Shown: positions 1 to 8,852 of the stretch, piece after piece
How the letters are laid out: every line of letters begins with the position of its first letter
Numbering within the stretch: the first letter of the stretch is position 1
Assembly (NCBI GenBank): GCA_019752335.1
Contig: JAIEMJ010000013.1
Span: 248,001 to 312,000, forward strand
Source: Bryobacteraceae bacterium
Lineage (GTDB): Bacteria > Acidobacteriota > Terriglobia > Bryobacterales > Bryobacteraceae
Direction of reading: 5' to 3'
Length of the DNA: 64,000 nucleotides
Notes under the pieces: model-generated
Databases searched by the model: none
What the model saw: the letters and a program-made list of their open reading frames with translations, nothing else
Told to the model about the DNA's origin: nothing
Position numbers and translations under genes: made by a program

Positions 1-186
1 TCGGGCGGCTTTCGCGTGGAGAGCGTACGGCCCACCGGCACACCCATCGGCCTGGCTTTCCCAGCACTGGAGGGCAGTTGGCTGGTAAACTTCTTGGAGC
101 GGGTCTCCTACGGGATGGCGCGCCTGTGGAAGACGCTGTTCGCGTACCAGTTTATTGTCGTAGCCCGGCCGGAGGCCATGCCGTGA
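1..186 (+). CDS. SAM-dependent methyltransferase, C-terminal end (partial)
   Basis: The first reading frame is open from the window edge to a TGA at 184-186 and encodes the last 61 residues of a protein whose start lies outside the window. The tail ends in QFIVVARP, a hydrophobic last strand typical of class I SAM-dependent methyltransferases, but the SAM-binding motifs are missing, so the family call is tentative. Its stop overlaps the GTG start of the next glycosyltransferase gene, so the two are translationally coupled and probably act in the same surface-glycan pathway. Confidence 0.55.
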   Translation, partial: SGGFRVESVRPTGTPIGLAFPALEGSWLVNFLERVSYGMARLWKTLFAYQFIVVARPEAMP

Positions 187-974
187 GTTTGTCGAAACCC
201 AAAGTGGTCGTCGTGATGCCGGCGTACAATGCCGCCAAGACGCTGCACATGACTTATGCCGACTTACCGCAAGATAGCGTCGACCTGGTGATTCTGGTGG
301 ACGACGGCAGCAAAGACGAAACCGCGCGCATTGCCCGGGATCTGGGGCTGGAAGTCTTCGTACACCATCGCAATTACGGCTACGGCGCCAATCAGAAAAC
401 CTGTTACCGCGAGGCGTTGCGCGCCGGGGCGGATATTGTGGTGATGGTCCATCCGGACTACCAGTACGACCCCACGCTGTTGCCGCAGATCATCCAACCG
501 ATTGTCGAGGGCCAGGCCGACGTGGTGCTAGGTTCGCGGCTGATGGGTTCGAGTCCCATGGCGCAGGGGATGCCCTGGTGGAAGTTTATTGCCAATCGCT
601 TCCTGACGGAACTCGAGAACAAAGTCTTCGGGCTGAAGCTCAGCGAGTACCACACCGGTTATCGCGCTTTCCGGCGCGAAGTATTGGAACAGGTGAACGT
701 GGAAATGAATTCCGACGCCTTTATCTTCGACCAGGAGATCATGGCGCAGATCGTCGAAATCAAGATGCGCATCACCGAGGTACCGGTGCCGACGCGCTAC
801 TTCGCGCAGGCTTCGTCGGCCTCTTTTATTCAGTCATCCATCTACGGGCTATCGATCCTGACGCTGCTGGCGCGCTACTGGCTGCATCGCACGGGATTGC
901 GCCGGCACTTGCAGTTTGAGAGCCTGGAACGCCGCTATCGTAGCGTCGCCGCGACGGCCGCCGGCAAGAATTAG
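183..974 (+). CDS. Family 2 glycosyltransferase
   Basis: This 263-residue protein is a GT-A fold family 2 glycosyltransferase that would transfer a sugar from a nucleotide or lipid-linked donor on the cytoplasmic face of the membrane. It opens with VVVVMPAYNAA, has the nucleotide-binding VDDGSKDE and the HPDYQYDP segment in place of a DXD, and lacks clear membrane helices. I chose the GTG at 183 because a GGAGG ribosome-binding site lies at 171-175 and the start overlaps the upstream stop; an earlier in-frame ATG at 78 would run 35 residues into the upstream gene. It leads a coupled cluster with two large membrane proteins. Confidence 0.85.
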   Translation: MSLSKPKVVVVMPAYNAAKTLHMTYADLPQDSVDLVILVDDGSKDETARIARDLGLEVFVHHRNYGYGANQKTCYREALRAGADIVVMVHPDYQYDPTLLPQIIQPIVEGQADVVLGSRLMGSSPMAQGMPWWKFIANRFLTELENKVFGLKLSEYHTGYRAFRREVLEQVNVEMNSDAFIFDQEIMAQIVEIKMRITEVPVPTRYFAQASSASFIQSSIYGLSILTLLARYWLHRTGLRRHLQFESLERRYRSVAATAAGKN

Positions 975-976
975 CC

Positions 977-2977
977 TTGACCAAGAAAACCTATCTACTC
1001 GATTCACTCCTGATTTTCGCTCTGGCGGCGGTGCTGATTTGGCCGCTCTTCCAGGTGAAGTATGTCGACAACTGGGCGTCGATCGAGAGCACGTTTATCG
1101 CGGATGCGCGTTTTTTGAAGCAGCATTGGCCGCATCCGAACTGGCAGCCACTCTGGTACGGCGGCACGCGGTTTGACTTTGTCTATCCCCCGGCCTTGCG
1201 CTACGGTACGGCCGTACTGGCGAAGTATTATCCACGCATGACCGAGGCGCGCGCTTATCACCTTTACACGGCTTTCTTCTATTGCCTCGGTATCGTGGGC
1301 GTATATGTTTTCGTGCGAGTGATCGGAGCCCGGCGATATTCGGGATGGCTTGCGGCGGTGGCTTGCGCGGTGATCAGTCCGTGCTTTCTTTTCCTGGCCG
1401 ACATACGCCACGACTCTTACATCCTCACGCCGCAACGCCTCGGCGTTTTGCTGCGTTACGGCGAGGGCCCGCATATGACGTCGCTCGCGATCCTGCCCTT
1501 CGCGATGGCCGCCAGTTTCCGGGCACTGTCGGCTTGGCGGCCGGCTGCGCTGGCCGGCGCCGGGTTGCTATGCGCGCTAGTGGTTTCGAATAACTTCTAT
1601 GGCGCGACTTCCCTGGCAATCTGGTTTCCGATTCTGATGTGGAGCGTCTGGATCACGCACCTGGACCGCTGGATGCTGGTGCGCGCCGTCGGCATTGTAG
1701 CCTTGGCCTATGGACTTACCGCTTTCTGGCTGACGCCGTCCTACCTCGAAGTGACGATGAACAACCTGAAGCTGGTTGCGGCGCCAGGAAACGCCCGCTC
1801 CGTGTGGGCCACTTTGGTCGTCTGGATGGCCTATATTCTCGCCAGTGATCGCTTCGCGCGCGGCCGGCAGGACCGAATTTATCCGACGCTAGTGTGGGGA
1901 ACGTTCCTCTTCTTCTCGCTGAATGTGCTGGGACATTTTTTCTACAACTTCCGGGTGATCGGCGAGCCGGGCCGCATGGTGCCGGAATTTGACATGGCCT
2001 TCCTCTTACTCGGCGTAGAGGGTCTGCACTGGCTGGGCAGTAAGCCAGCGGCCGCAGTGAGATCCTTCCGTGGATCCCGCTACGCGTTGGCCCTTTGCGC
2101 CGTAGTTGTCCTGGTCAGCTTCTGGCCGTCAAAGAAGTATCTGCGCCGAGCTTACGAGCCGATTCGTACTTACGCAAATCATCAGGACCGCGTGGAGTAC
2201 AAACTCAGTGAGTGGATGTGGCTGAATCATCCGCAGTCTCGCGCCGTGGTGACGGGCTCGGTGCGTTTCTGGTACGACGCCTGGTTTGACTTGCCCCATA
2301 TGGGCGGCGGGTCGGAGCAGGGTCTCATTAACCAGCGCATTAACCTGGGCTTCGTCCGTGTCATGAGCGAGGACAGCGTTGAGCGAGCTTTGCAATGGAT
2401 GCAGGCCTACGGTACGGACTTCGTAGTAGCGCACGAGCCAAAATCGCAGGAGATTTACAAAGATATTCCCAATCCCCGGAAATATGCGGCGTTGCTTTCG
2501 CAGGTCTATGACGACGGCGAGGGCAACTTGATTTACCAAGTGCCGCGTCGCTATTCGTCTCTCGCGCGCGTGGTGGATACGAAGTCTTTCACGGCGATTC
2601 CCACGCTGGGCGGTAACGAAAATCAAGATATCGTCGCGGCATACGCGCAGGCCATGGAGAATGGCCCGGCGACGCCGGCGTCGATTACCTGGGAAGGCAC
2701 GGACGCGTTCCGGCTACGGGCGCGACTGGAACCAGGCCAGTCCTTGGTGGCGATGGTGACGTTTGATCCGGCCTTTCATGCCTACGCAAACGGGCAGCCC
2801 GTGCCGGTGCGGTCCGACGCGCTGGGCCAGATGCACATTCTGGCTCCGCCCGGCGACACGGAAGTGCGAGTGGTTTTTGAGTTACCCAAGCAGAATATCG
2901 CGGGGCGCGCGCTGACGCTGCTCTCGCTTTTCACGGTGGCCGGCCTTTTTTATCTAGGTAGACGGAAACCAGAGTGA
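977..2977 (+). CDS. Polytopic membrane protein, GT-C-like
   Basis: This 666-residue protein starts at TTG two bases after the glycosyltransferase stop. It has about ten hydrophobic segments in the first 400 residues, then a soluble C-terminal half. The architecture fits GT-C type membrane glycosyltransferases or related uncharacterised membrane proteins that use lipid-linked sugars. It shares YGEGPH after the early membrane segments and a WFDLPHMGGGSEQGL-type stretch with the next gene, so the two are paralogues. Function is inferred only from architecture and from the neighbouring GT2 and methyltransferase genes. The TTG start has a weak ribosome-binding site and is a guess. Confidence 0.7.
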   Translation: MTKKTYLLDSLLIFALAAVLIWPLFQVKYVDNWASIESTFIADARFLKQHWPHPNWQPLWYGGTRFDFVYPPALRYGTAVLAKYYPRMTEARAYHLYTAFFYCLGIVGVYVFVRVIGARRYSGWLAAVACAVISPCFLFLADIRHDSYILTPQRLGVLLRYGEGPHMTSLAILPFAMAASFRALSAWRPAALAGAGLLCALVVSNNFYGATSLAIWFPILMWSVWITHLDRWMLVRAVGIVALAYGLTAFWLTPSYLEVTMNNLKLVAAPGNARSVWATLVVWMAYILASDRFARGRQDRIYPTLVWGTFLFFSLNVLGHFFYNFRVIGEPGRMVPEFDMAFLLLGVEGLHWLGSKPAAAVRSFRGSRYALALCAVVVLVSFWPSKKYLRRAYEPIRTYANHQDRVEYKLSEWMWLNHPQSRAVVTGSVRFWYDAWFDLPHMGGGSEQGLINQRINLGFVRVMSEDSVERALQWMQAYGTDFVVAHEPKSQEIYKDIPNPRKYAALLSQVYDDGEGNLIYQVPRRYSSLARVVDTKSFTAIPTLGGNENQDIVAAYAQAMENGPATPASITWEGTDAFRLRARLEPGQSLVAMVTFDPAFHAYANGQPVPVRSDALGQMHILAPPGDTEVRVVFELPKQNIAGRALTLLSLFTVAGLFYLGRRKPE

Positions 2978-4959
2978 CCGCCGCGTTCTCGCGGGCGAAC
3001 CTGCTGGTCGCGCTCGCCCTCTTCTGCTTGAACGTGGCGCTCAACTTGCCGCTCTTCCGGGAGGGCGCGATGCCTTATCGCGACTCCATCGAGCTCGGCT
3101 ACGCGGCGATGGCGCGCTATTTTTATCTTCACCCGAATCCATTCGGCTGGAACGCGATGCAATATTGCGGACTGCCGACACAGTTTACCTACTTGCCCGG
3201 CATCCAGTATTTGGCGGCCATGCTGGCCCACTTACTCCCGCTGGAACCCATTTACGTTTACCGTTTGCTAGCTTCCGGTTTCGCCTGCCTCGGCCCGTCT
3301 ACGCTCTTCCTCTGTATCGTTTACTTTACGCGGCAACGCTGGTGGGCGCTCGCGGTCGCATTGGCGTATACCTTTTTCTCACCGCTCTATGGCATCGTTG
3401 CCGCGATTGACCGTGATCGCGGAAATGTCCAACTGCCCTGGCGCTTGCTGGTGTTGGTGAAGTACGGCGAGGGCCCGCACAACGCCGGACTGACGCTGCT
3501 CCCGCTCGCCGTGATTTCCTTGTGGGAAACCTGCACGAATCCGAAGTACTCGCGCCTATTTTTAGCGGCTATCCTTTGCGCGCTGATCGCCCTTACCAAC
3601 TGGATTGCCGCGTTAGCGCTTGCCGGTTGCGCAGCTTTACTGGCCCTCACGGCATTGGGCACACCAGGAGTGAACTTCCGGTTTCCGCACCTGGTGATTT
3701 GCGGCTTTCTTGCTTACGGCCTCGCTGCGTTTTGGCTCACCCCCACCTTTATTTCCACCATCGCCTTTAACTGGCCAGCCGACGCCTTCAACTACCATTT
3801 ACAAGAGCAGCAACAACTGCTGCTCGGCGGACTGGTGGTGGGTCTGGTTGTACTGAGGGCGCTCTTTAAGTGGCTATTTCCGGCGGAATACTTCACCTGT
3901 TTTGTAGCTTTAGGGACCTTTGCTTTTGGCTGGGTATCGCTTTGGTTCTATAGCCGGGGGATCAATACGCTGCCCGAGTCGCGACGCTATGCCGTGGAGT
4001 TCGAGTTATTCTTCCTGGTATTGCTCGGCGAGTATTTCCGCCTGGCACTACGGCGGCCTCGACCGGTGGCGATCTTCTGCACGGTCATCCCGTTCTTCTT
4101 TCTGCTGGATGCCGGACGGGCGCAGGCGCTACGTTACACCACGCAAGGCTTCGCCAGCCGCAATCCGGTGCCGTTTGCCCAGACGATCGAGTACCGGCTG
4201 GCCGCGAAGCTCGCGAGCCTCAAGCCAAAAGGGCGAGTTTATGTTTCCGGTGGATTGCGCTTCCGCCTGAATGCCTGGTTTGAGATTCCGCAGGTAGGGG
4301 GCGGCTTTGAGTCCGGCTTGCGCAATCGCACGCCAGTGGTGCTCGCGTATCAGATCCGTACGGGGCAGAACAGCGCGCCGGGGCAGGAAACGGCGGATGC
4401 CATCCTGGCCCTGCGCGCCATGGGTGTCGAGTATGTGGTGGTACACGGCAGACAGTCCCGCGAGCACTATCGCGACTTTCAGGATCCTGGAAAATTTGAA
4501 GGCGCGCTGGAGTTGGTGCATCGCGAGGAAGACGACTCCATCTATCGCGTGCCCTATCAATCGCTCGCGCACCTGGTTCGTTGGGAGGAGCGGCTAGAGT
4601 GGCCCACCACCTCCAAATTACCCGTGTTAGGGCCGTATGTGGCGGCCGTGGAGCGGCGACCGCTCGCCACGGAGTGGCGTGGCCCCACCGAGTTGCACGT
4701 GCGCGGCACGATAGTGCCGGACACCTTCGTGGCGCTGCCGGTGAGCCATGATACCGGTTGGCGGGCCTGGCAAGGTGGACAGCCCATCGAAGTGCTGCGC
4801 GACAGCCTCGGCTTCCTGATGCTACGCGCCCGACCGGAGACCAACGCGGCGATCGTGTTGCGTTACGGTGGCTCGTTCGAACCCTACGCGATGGCAGTCC
4901 TGAGCGCCCTGGTTTGGAGTGGCGCCTGCCTGTTTGGGTGGCGTAAGCGGCTAAACTAG
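2974..4959 (+). CDS. Polytopic membrane protein, GT-C-like, paralogue of the upstream gene
   Basis: This 661-residue protein begins at a GTG overlapping the upstream TGA by three bases, which implies translational coupling. Hydrophobic segments fill the first 400 residues or so and a soluble domain follows. YGEGPH and WFEIPQVGGGFESGL match the equivalent places in the preceding protein, so the pair arose by tandem duplication and may act together or on different acceptors. No catalytic residue can be assigned safely. The likely role is export or decoration of a surface polysaccharide or lipid-linked glycan. Confidence 0.7.
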   Translation: MTAAFSRANLLVALALFCLNVALNLPLFREGAMPYRDSIELGYAAMARYFYLHPNPFGWNAMQYCGLPTQFTYLPGIQYLAAMLAHLLPLEPIYVYRLLASGFACLGPSTLFLCIVYFTRQRWWALAVALAYTFFSPLYGIVAAIDRDRGNVQLPWRLLVLVKYGEGPHNAGLTLLPLAVISLWETCTNPKYSRLFLAAILCALIALTNWIAALALAGCAALLALTALGTPGVNFRFPHLVICGFLAYGLAAFWLTPTFISTIAFNWPADAFNYHLQEQQQLLLGGLVVGLVVLRALFKWLFPAEYFTCFVALGTFAFGWVSLWFYSRGINTLPESRRYAVEFELFFLVLLGEYFRLALRRPRPVAIFCTVIPFFFLLDAGRAQALRYTTQGFASRNPVPFAQTIEYRLAAKLASLKPKGRVYVSGGLRFRLNAWFEIPQVGGGFESGLRNRTPVVLAYQIRTGQNSAPGQETADAILALRAMGVEYVVVHGRQSREHYRDFQDPGKFEGALELVHREEDDSIYRVPYQSLAHLVRWEERLEWPTTSKLPVLGPYVAAVERRPLATEWRGPTELHVRGTIVPDTFVALPVSHDTGWRAWQGGQPIEVLRDSLGFLMLRARPETNAAIVLRYGGSFEPYAMAVLSALVWSGACLFGWRKRLN

Positions 4960-4967
4960 AATCTGCC

Positions 4968-6152
4968 ATGTCGAAAATGCGAATTGGAATTTTGACCGGC
5001 GGGGGCGACGTCCCTGGCCTGAACTCCGTGATCAAAGGCGTCACCTACCGCGCCAGCGAATTGGAATATGAAGTGATCGGCATCCGCCGCGGCTGGGAGG
5101 GTTTGACCCACGTCAACTTCGACGACCCGGCATCGAAGTCGCGCTACATTCTGCCGCTGACGCGCGACAACACCCGCACCATTGAGCGCACCGGCGGCAC
5201 TTTCCTGCACTCCAGCCGCACGAATCCATCCAAGATGAAGAGTGTGCCGGCCTTTCTTAACGCGGCCGATTTCCCGGCCACCGAACGCGAGAAGGACGGG
5301 CAGAAATACACCACCTACGATATGTCGAAGCGGGTGATGGAGAACCTACAGACGCTGAAGCTGGACTATCTGGTGGCCATCGGCGGCGACGACACCTTGA
5401 GCTACGCCTCGAAGCTCGACGCGCTGGGTTTCAACGTCGTGGCGATTCCAAAGACGATGGATAACGACGTCCGCAATACCGAATACTGCATCGGGTTCTC
5501 GACGGCGGTGAGCCGCGCCACGGACGCGATTCAACGCCAGCGCACCACGGTGGGCTCGCATGAACGCATCGGTATCTTTCGTATCTTCGGTCGCGACGCC
5601 GGTTACACGGCACTCTACACCTCCTATGTAACTTCCGTACGCTGTTGCATTCCCGAGCATCGCTTTGACTTGCCGCACTTACTTGAAGTATTGAAGCGCG
5701 ACAAGGCGAATAATCCGAGTAACTACGCGCTGGTGGTGCTCAGCGAGGGCGCCGAGTGGCAGGGCTACCAGGTGCGGCATTACGGCGAGGCCGACGCTTA
5801 CGGCCATCGCAAGAAGGGCAATGTCGGCGAGGATATCGCCGAAGAAGTGAAGCGTGTGCTGAAGGAAGAAACCATCGTCAGCGATCTAACTTACGACCTG
5901 CGTTCCGGCGATCCGGATTTTGTCGACAAGATGGTGGCCACGACTTTCGGCAACATGGCCTTCGACACGATTCTGGAAGGCAAGAGCGGACTGATGAGCG
6001 CCATTTCGCACGGCTGTTATGACATGGTGCCGATCCCCGATCCGAAGCTGGGCCCCCGCAAGGTGGAGGTAGGGACGATGTACAACGTCGAGCGCTTCCG
6101 CCCCAACTACGCCAACAAGATTGGCTTGCCCATTTTTCTTACCAAGGCGTAA
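4968..6152 (+). CDS. pfp: 6-phosphofructokinase, predicted diphosphate-dependent
   Basis: This 394-residue enzyme phosphorylates fructose 6-phosphate in glycolysis. The N-terminal GILTGGGDVPGLN phosphate-binding loop (residues 7-19) and the catalytic PKTMDND (161-167) are intact. Two residues decide the phosphoryl donor: GGDD at 139-142 has Asp where ATP enzymes have Gly, and PKT has Lys where classical ATP enzymes have Gly. In this family Asp plus Lys goes with pyrophosphate rather than ATP, making the reaction reversible. That is an inference from known family rules. It begins eight bases after the glycan cluster and directly abuts the following methyltransferase. Confidence 0.88.
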   Translation: MSKMRIGILTGGGDVPGLNSVIKGVTYRASELEYEVIGIRRGWEGLTHVNFDDPASKSRYILPLTRDNTRTIERTGGTFLHSSRTNPSKMKSVPAFLNAADFPATEREKDGQKYTTYDMSKRVMENLQTLKLDYLVAIGGDDTLSYASKLDALGFNVVAIPKTMDNDVRNTEYCIGFSTAVSRATDAIQRQRTTVGSHERIGIFRIFGRDAGYTALYTSYVTSVRCCIPEHRFDLPHLLEVLKRDKANNPSNYALVVLSEGAEWQGYQVRHYGEADAYGHRKKGNVGEDIAEEVKRVLKEETIVSDLTYDLRSGDPDFVDKMVATTFGNMAFDTILEGKSGLMSAISHGCYDMVPIPDPKLGPRKVEVGTMYNVERFRPNYANKIGLPIFLTKA

Positions 6153-6785
6153 ATGCCCTGGCCTTTTAAATGGGGGCGGGGTCGTCAGACCCCGCCCACG
6201 AGCCTCGACGAAATTCGCGCGTCGTTTGAGCGCGGCGCACAAGACGAAGAGCATTTTCCCTCCACCATTGATCCGCGCATTTATCACGTCAAGCTCGTGC
6301 TGGAACACCTCGGGCCGGTACACTCCGCGCTGGACGTGGGAGCGGGCAAAGGACGTTTCGCCCGCATCGTGCGGGAGCAAAATCCCACGGCGCGCGTCGT
6401 TTGCTTCGACTTAGCGCTGGAGATGCTGCGCCGCGTCGACCCGGGCCTGCACACCTGCGCCGGCAGCATGACTTCCCTGCCCTTCGCGAGCGGCGCCTTC
6501 GACGGCGTCTACGCGACGGAGAGCTTGGAACACGCCGTGGATATTGAGGCGGCGGTGGCGGAGATGTGCCGCGTGCTGGCGCCCGGCGGACGGCTGGTAG
6601 TTATCGACAAGAACGCCGAGCACTGGGGCAAACTCAAGACTCCGGCCTGGGAAAAATGGTTCCACCGCCAGGAACTGGAGAAGTTACTCGGACGGCATTG
6701 TGCCAGGGTGGAAAGCCGGTTGATTTCTTACTGGGAAGATGTGGAACCGGACGGTCTTTTTCTGGCTTGGTTAGCGGTTAAGTAA
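6153..6785 (+). CDS. Class I SAM-dependent methyltransferase
   Basis: This 210-residue protein has the class I methyltransferase pattern: ALDVGAGKGRFA for SAM binding near residue 60, an acidic residue at the end of strand 2 (VVCFDLA), and LPFASGAFDGVYATESLEH before motif III, as in UbiE/COQ5-type enzymes. The substrate is unknown. The ATG immediately follows the phosphofructokinase stop. A perfect 10-bp hairpin lies at codons 8-15, so the extreme N-terminus may be a later repeat insertion or a translation brake. The 3' end overlaps the convergent amidohydrolase gene by eight bases. Confidence 0.8.
   Translation: MPWPFKWGRGRQTPPTSLDEIRASFERGAQDEEHFPSTIDPRIYHVKLVLEHLGPVHSALDVGAGKGRFARIVREQNPTARVVCFDLALEMLRRVDPGLHTCAGSMTSLPFASGAFDGVYATESLEHAVDIEAAVAEMCRVLAPGGRLVVIDKNAEHWGKLKTPAWEKWFHRQELEKLLGRHCARVESRLISYWEDVEPDGLFLAWLAVK
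6174..6197. repeat. Perfect 10-bp inverted repeat inside a gene start
   Basis: GGGCGGGGTC and GACCCCGCCC are separated by GTCA. The hairpin lies within the first 15 codons of the methyltransferase. It resembles three other GC-rich palindromes in this window at 7697, 8854 and 56671 and may belong to the same dispersed hairpin family. Confidence 0.7.
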
Positions 6786-7656
6786 ATCCATATAACTTCA
6801 TGGCATTGCCATAGCGGACGGCGGCGCGGTCTGGTGCGGGGATGAAGGCCGCGAGTTGTTCCATGGCTTCGCGGTGCAGTTTGGGCGAGGGGCCGAGTCC
6901 GCCTTGGACGATGCGGGTGGGGCCAAAGGCTCGCACCAATCGGCCGACGTTAGCCGTGAGGTCCGGGAAGGGGTGCGGCAGTTTTGAGGAGTAGCCGAGC
7001 CCGGAGAATTTGAGCGTCGCCCGAGGTAGATCGGCCAACCGAAGCACCGCATCCCAGCCACCCGGCTCGACACCGGCGCGGCCCAGATGATCGAGAATCA
7101 CGTTGACGGGCACGTCGCGCGCGAGCGTCGCAATCGCCGGGGCGTGGTGGGGCACGAAGTGCATTTGGATCGCCAGGCCGAGGTCCGCGCAGGCAGCCCA
7201 GGTGCGGCGCATCGCGGGATGGGCTAGGTCGCGATTCTTGAGGGGACCGCTCGCGAGAAAGGGCTCGTGGGGAGCGTTCATGGCGTGGATGCGCAGAGCC
7301 ACAATGCGGCCAGGCCAGCGGCGGGTGAGCTCGCGAATGCGGCCAGGCGTGGCGGCGTCGATGGGATCGAAGAGGCAGGTGCCTTTGAAAAATCCCTGGG
7401 GCTGCTCGTGGGTGAAGCAGTATTCGAGATAGCGATGGTCGTCCTGATAGGGTTCGGGATGGACGATGACGGCGTGGCGCACGCCATGGGCGCGGGCGAA
7501 GGCGAGATAGGGCGCAAGCGGCTCGGCGGGCGGGCGGTACGTGGCGGCGGGATGGTACGGGAAGCGGGCCGGTTCGAAGAGATGCAGGTGCGCCTCGACG
7601 GAATCAGGAGGTGCATCGGCGAGGGCGGCGAGCAAGAAAGTGCGACGGGAGGGCAT
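6778..7656 (-). CDS. Amidohydrolase-family protein (COG3618-like TIM barrel)
   Basis: This 292-residue protein resembles the lactone hydrolase/decarboxylase branch of the amidohydrolase superfamily. The N-terminal strand ends in EAHLHLF (His23, His25), followed by repeated beta-alpha units with HAVIVHPEPYQDD, VALRIHAMN, IQMHFVPHH and VILDHLGRAG. MPSRRTFLLAALADA resembles a shortened Tat signal. The usual terminal Asp-Trp-Pro-type motif is replaced by IVQGGLGPS, so a canonical metal site may be incomplete. Substrate is unknown. It is convergent with the upstream methyltransferase. Confidence 0.72.
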   Translation of the reverse strand: MPSRRTFLLAALADAPPDSVEAHLHLFEPARFPYHPAATYRPPAEPLAPYLAFARAHGVRHAVIVHPEPYQDDHRYLEYCFTHEQPQGFFKGTCLFDPIDAATPGRIRELTRRWPGRIVALRIHAMNAPHEPFLASGPLKNRDLAHPAMRRTWAACADLGLAIQMHFVPHHAPAIATLARDVPVNVILDHLGRAGVEPGGWDAVLRLADLPRATLKFSGLGYSSKLPHPFPDLTANVGRLVRAFGPTRIVQGGLGPSPKLHREAMEQLAAFIPAPDRAAVRYGNAMKLYGFT

Positions 7657-7696
7657 GTGAGGTTTCCTCTAGCGAAGCCTCCATGCTATCCTACTT

Positions 7697-7717
7697 GGAG
7701 GCGGCGAATCCGCCTCC
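7697..7717. repeat. GC-rich palindrome, dispersed hairpin type
   Basis: GGAGGCGG and CCGCCTCC flank a five-base loop, CGAAT, and CCTACG follows shortly afterwards. The hairpin lies between the divergent amidohydrolase start and tRNA-Lys. The same shape and CTACG-type tail recur at 8854 and 56671. Confidence 0.6.
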
Positions 7718-7728
7718 CACCCCTACGT

Positions 7729-7804
<76 letters not shown>

Positions 7805-7991
7805 CTTCCTTCTTAGAAATACAGATCTCGCGGCCTCCTGACGCATTAGGACAACGCCGAGGATGAAAATGCGCGAAAACGGGCTCGGTTCAGCACGTCG
7901 ATTACCACACTATCGTTCCCGGCTGGTTGGTCCTTAGAGTCCGTTCGTCAAGTCAACTGGTATTCCAGCTGTGTGAAGGGGTTCGTGTGTG

Positions 7992-7997
7992 TATACT
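7992..7997 (+). promoter_or_regulatory. Possible -10 box for a leaderless transcript
   Basis: TATACT ends six bases before the ATG at 8004, where transcription would be expected to start. No ribosome-binding site precedes that ATG, which fits a leaderless mRNA. A convincing -35 element is not visible. Confidence 0.35.
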
Positions 7998-8003
7998 GTC
8001 CGC

Positions 8004-8852
8004 ATGAATCGTAGAGCGTTTCTCTCATCGGCATCCGCCGCGTACCTGCTGGCGGCGCAGGCGACAGGACTGCCGAACCGCCCAGTGGTCCCGGGGACGT
8101 TGCGTCTGCGGACGCGGCGCGTGGGCAAGGAAGAAGTGCGGCTATGGCCGGTGGCGCGGACGGCGGTCATCATTTGCGATATGTGGGATGCGCATACCTG
8201 CTCGCTCTCGGCGCAGCGGGTGGCGGCGATGGCGCCGCGGATGAATCTGGTGGTGAGCGCGGCGCGCAGCCTGGGGGTGATGATCATCCATGCGCCCAGC
8301 GACACGATGAAGTTCTACGAGGGTACGCCATGGCGCGAGCGCATGCGGATGGCGCCAACGGCGGCGTCACCGTTCCCCATCCTGAACCGCTGCGCGCGCG
8401 TGCCGGACGAAGAACGCAATTTCCCCATAGACGACTCGGCGGGTGGGTGCGATGACCCGGTGGTGCGGAAGGAGACGGGTCCGCCGTACCCTTGGACGCG
8501 CGAACATCCGGCGATCGATATTGTGGGCTATGACGGAGTGAGCGAGAGCGGGCAGGAGATCTACAACTTCTGCCAGCAGGCCAAGATCGACAAGGTGGTG
8601 CTGATGGGCGTCCACACGAACATCTGCATTCTGAACCGCGGCTTCGGCGCCCGGCAAATGACCCGGTTGGGGTTCGAAGTGGTGCTGGCGCGCGACCTGA
8701 CCGACGCGATGTACGACCCGCGCACGCGACCTTTCGTGAGCCACACGCGCGGCACGGAACTGGTGGTCGAGCACATTGAGGCTACGTGGTGCCCGTCGAT
8801 CGTGAGCGACGACCTGACGCGGGTGGTGGCTACTAACTTACGTCAACGCTAG
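8004..8852 (+). CDS. Isochorismatase-like cysteine hydrolase, secreted
   Basis: This 282-residue protein belongs to the isochorismatase-like cysteine hydrolase superfamily, which acts on amide or vinyl-ether bonds. The catalytic Asp is probably Asp59 in IICDMWDAH and the nucleophile Cys208 in GVHTNICILN, followed by the usual ARDLTDAMY stretch. An N-terminal MNRRAFLSS plus hydrophobic run suggests Tat export, unusual for intracellular nicotinamidases. An insert around 125-165 makes it longer than typical members. The ATG at 8004 is preferred over a GTG at 7989. Its 3' end overlaps the convergent transglutaminase gene by 20 bases. Substrate unknown. Confidence 0.78.
   Translation: MNRRAFLSSASAAYLLAAQATGLPNRPVVPGTLRLRTRRVGKEEVRLWPVARTAVIICDMWDAHTCSLSAQRVAAMAPRMNLVVSAARSLGVMIIHAPSDTMKFYEGTPWRERMRMAPTAASPFPILNRCARVPDEERNFPIDDSAGGCDDPVVRKETGPPYPWTREHPAIDIVGYDGVSESGQEIYNFCQQAKIDKVVLMGVHTNICILNRGFGARQMTRLGFEVVLARDLTDAMYDPRTRPFVSHTRGTELVVEHIEATWCPSIVSDDLTRVVATNLRQR

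Noticed and set aside
78-182. An upstream ATG at 78 for the first glycosyltransferase
   Set aside because: It would extend 35 residues into the upstream methyltransferase; the GTG at 183 has a good ribosome-binding site and an overlapping stop.
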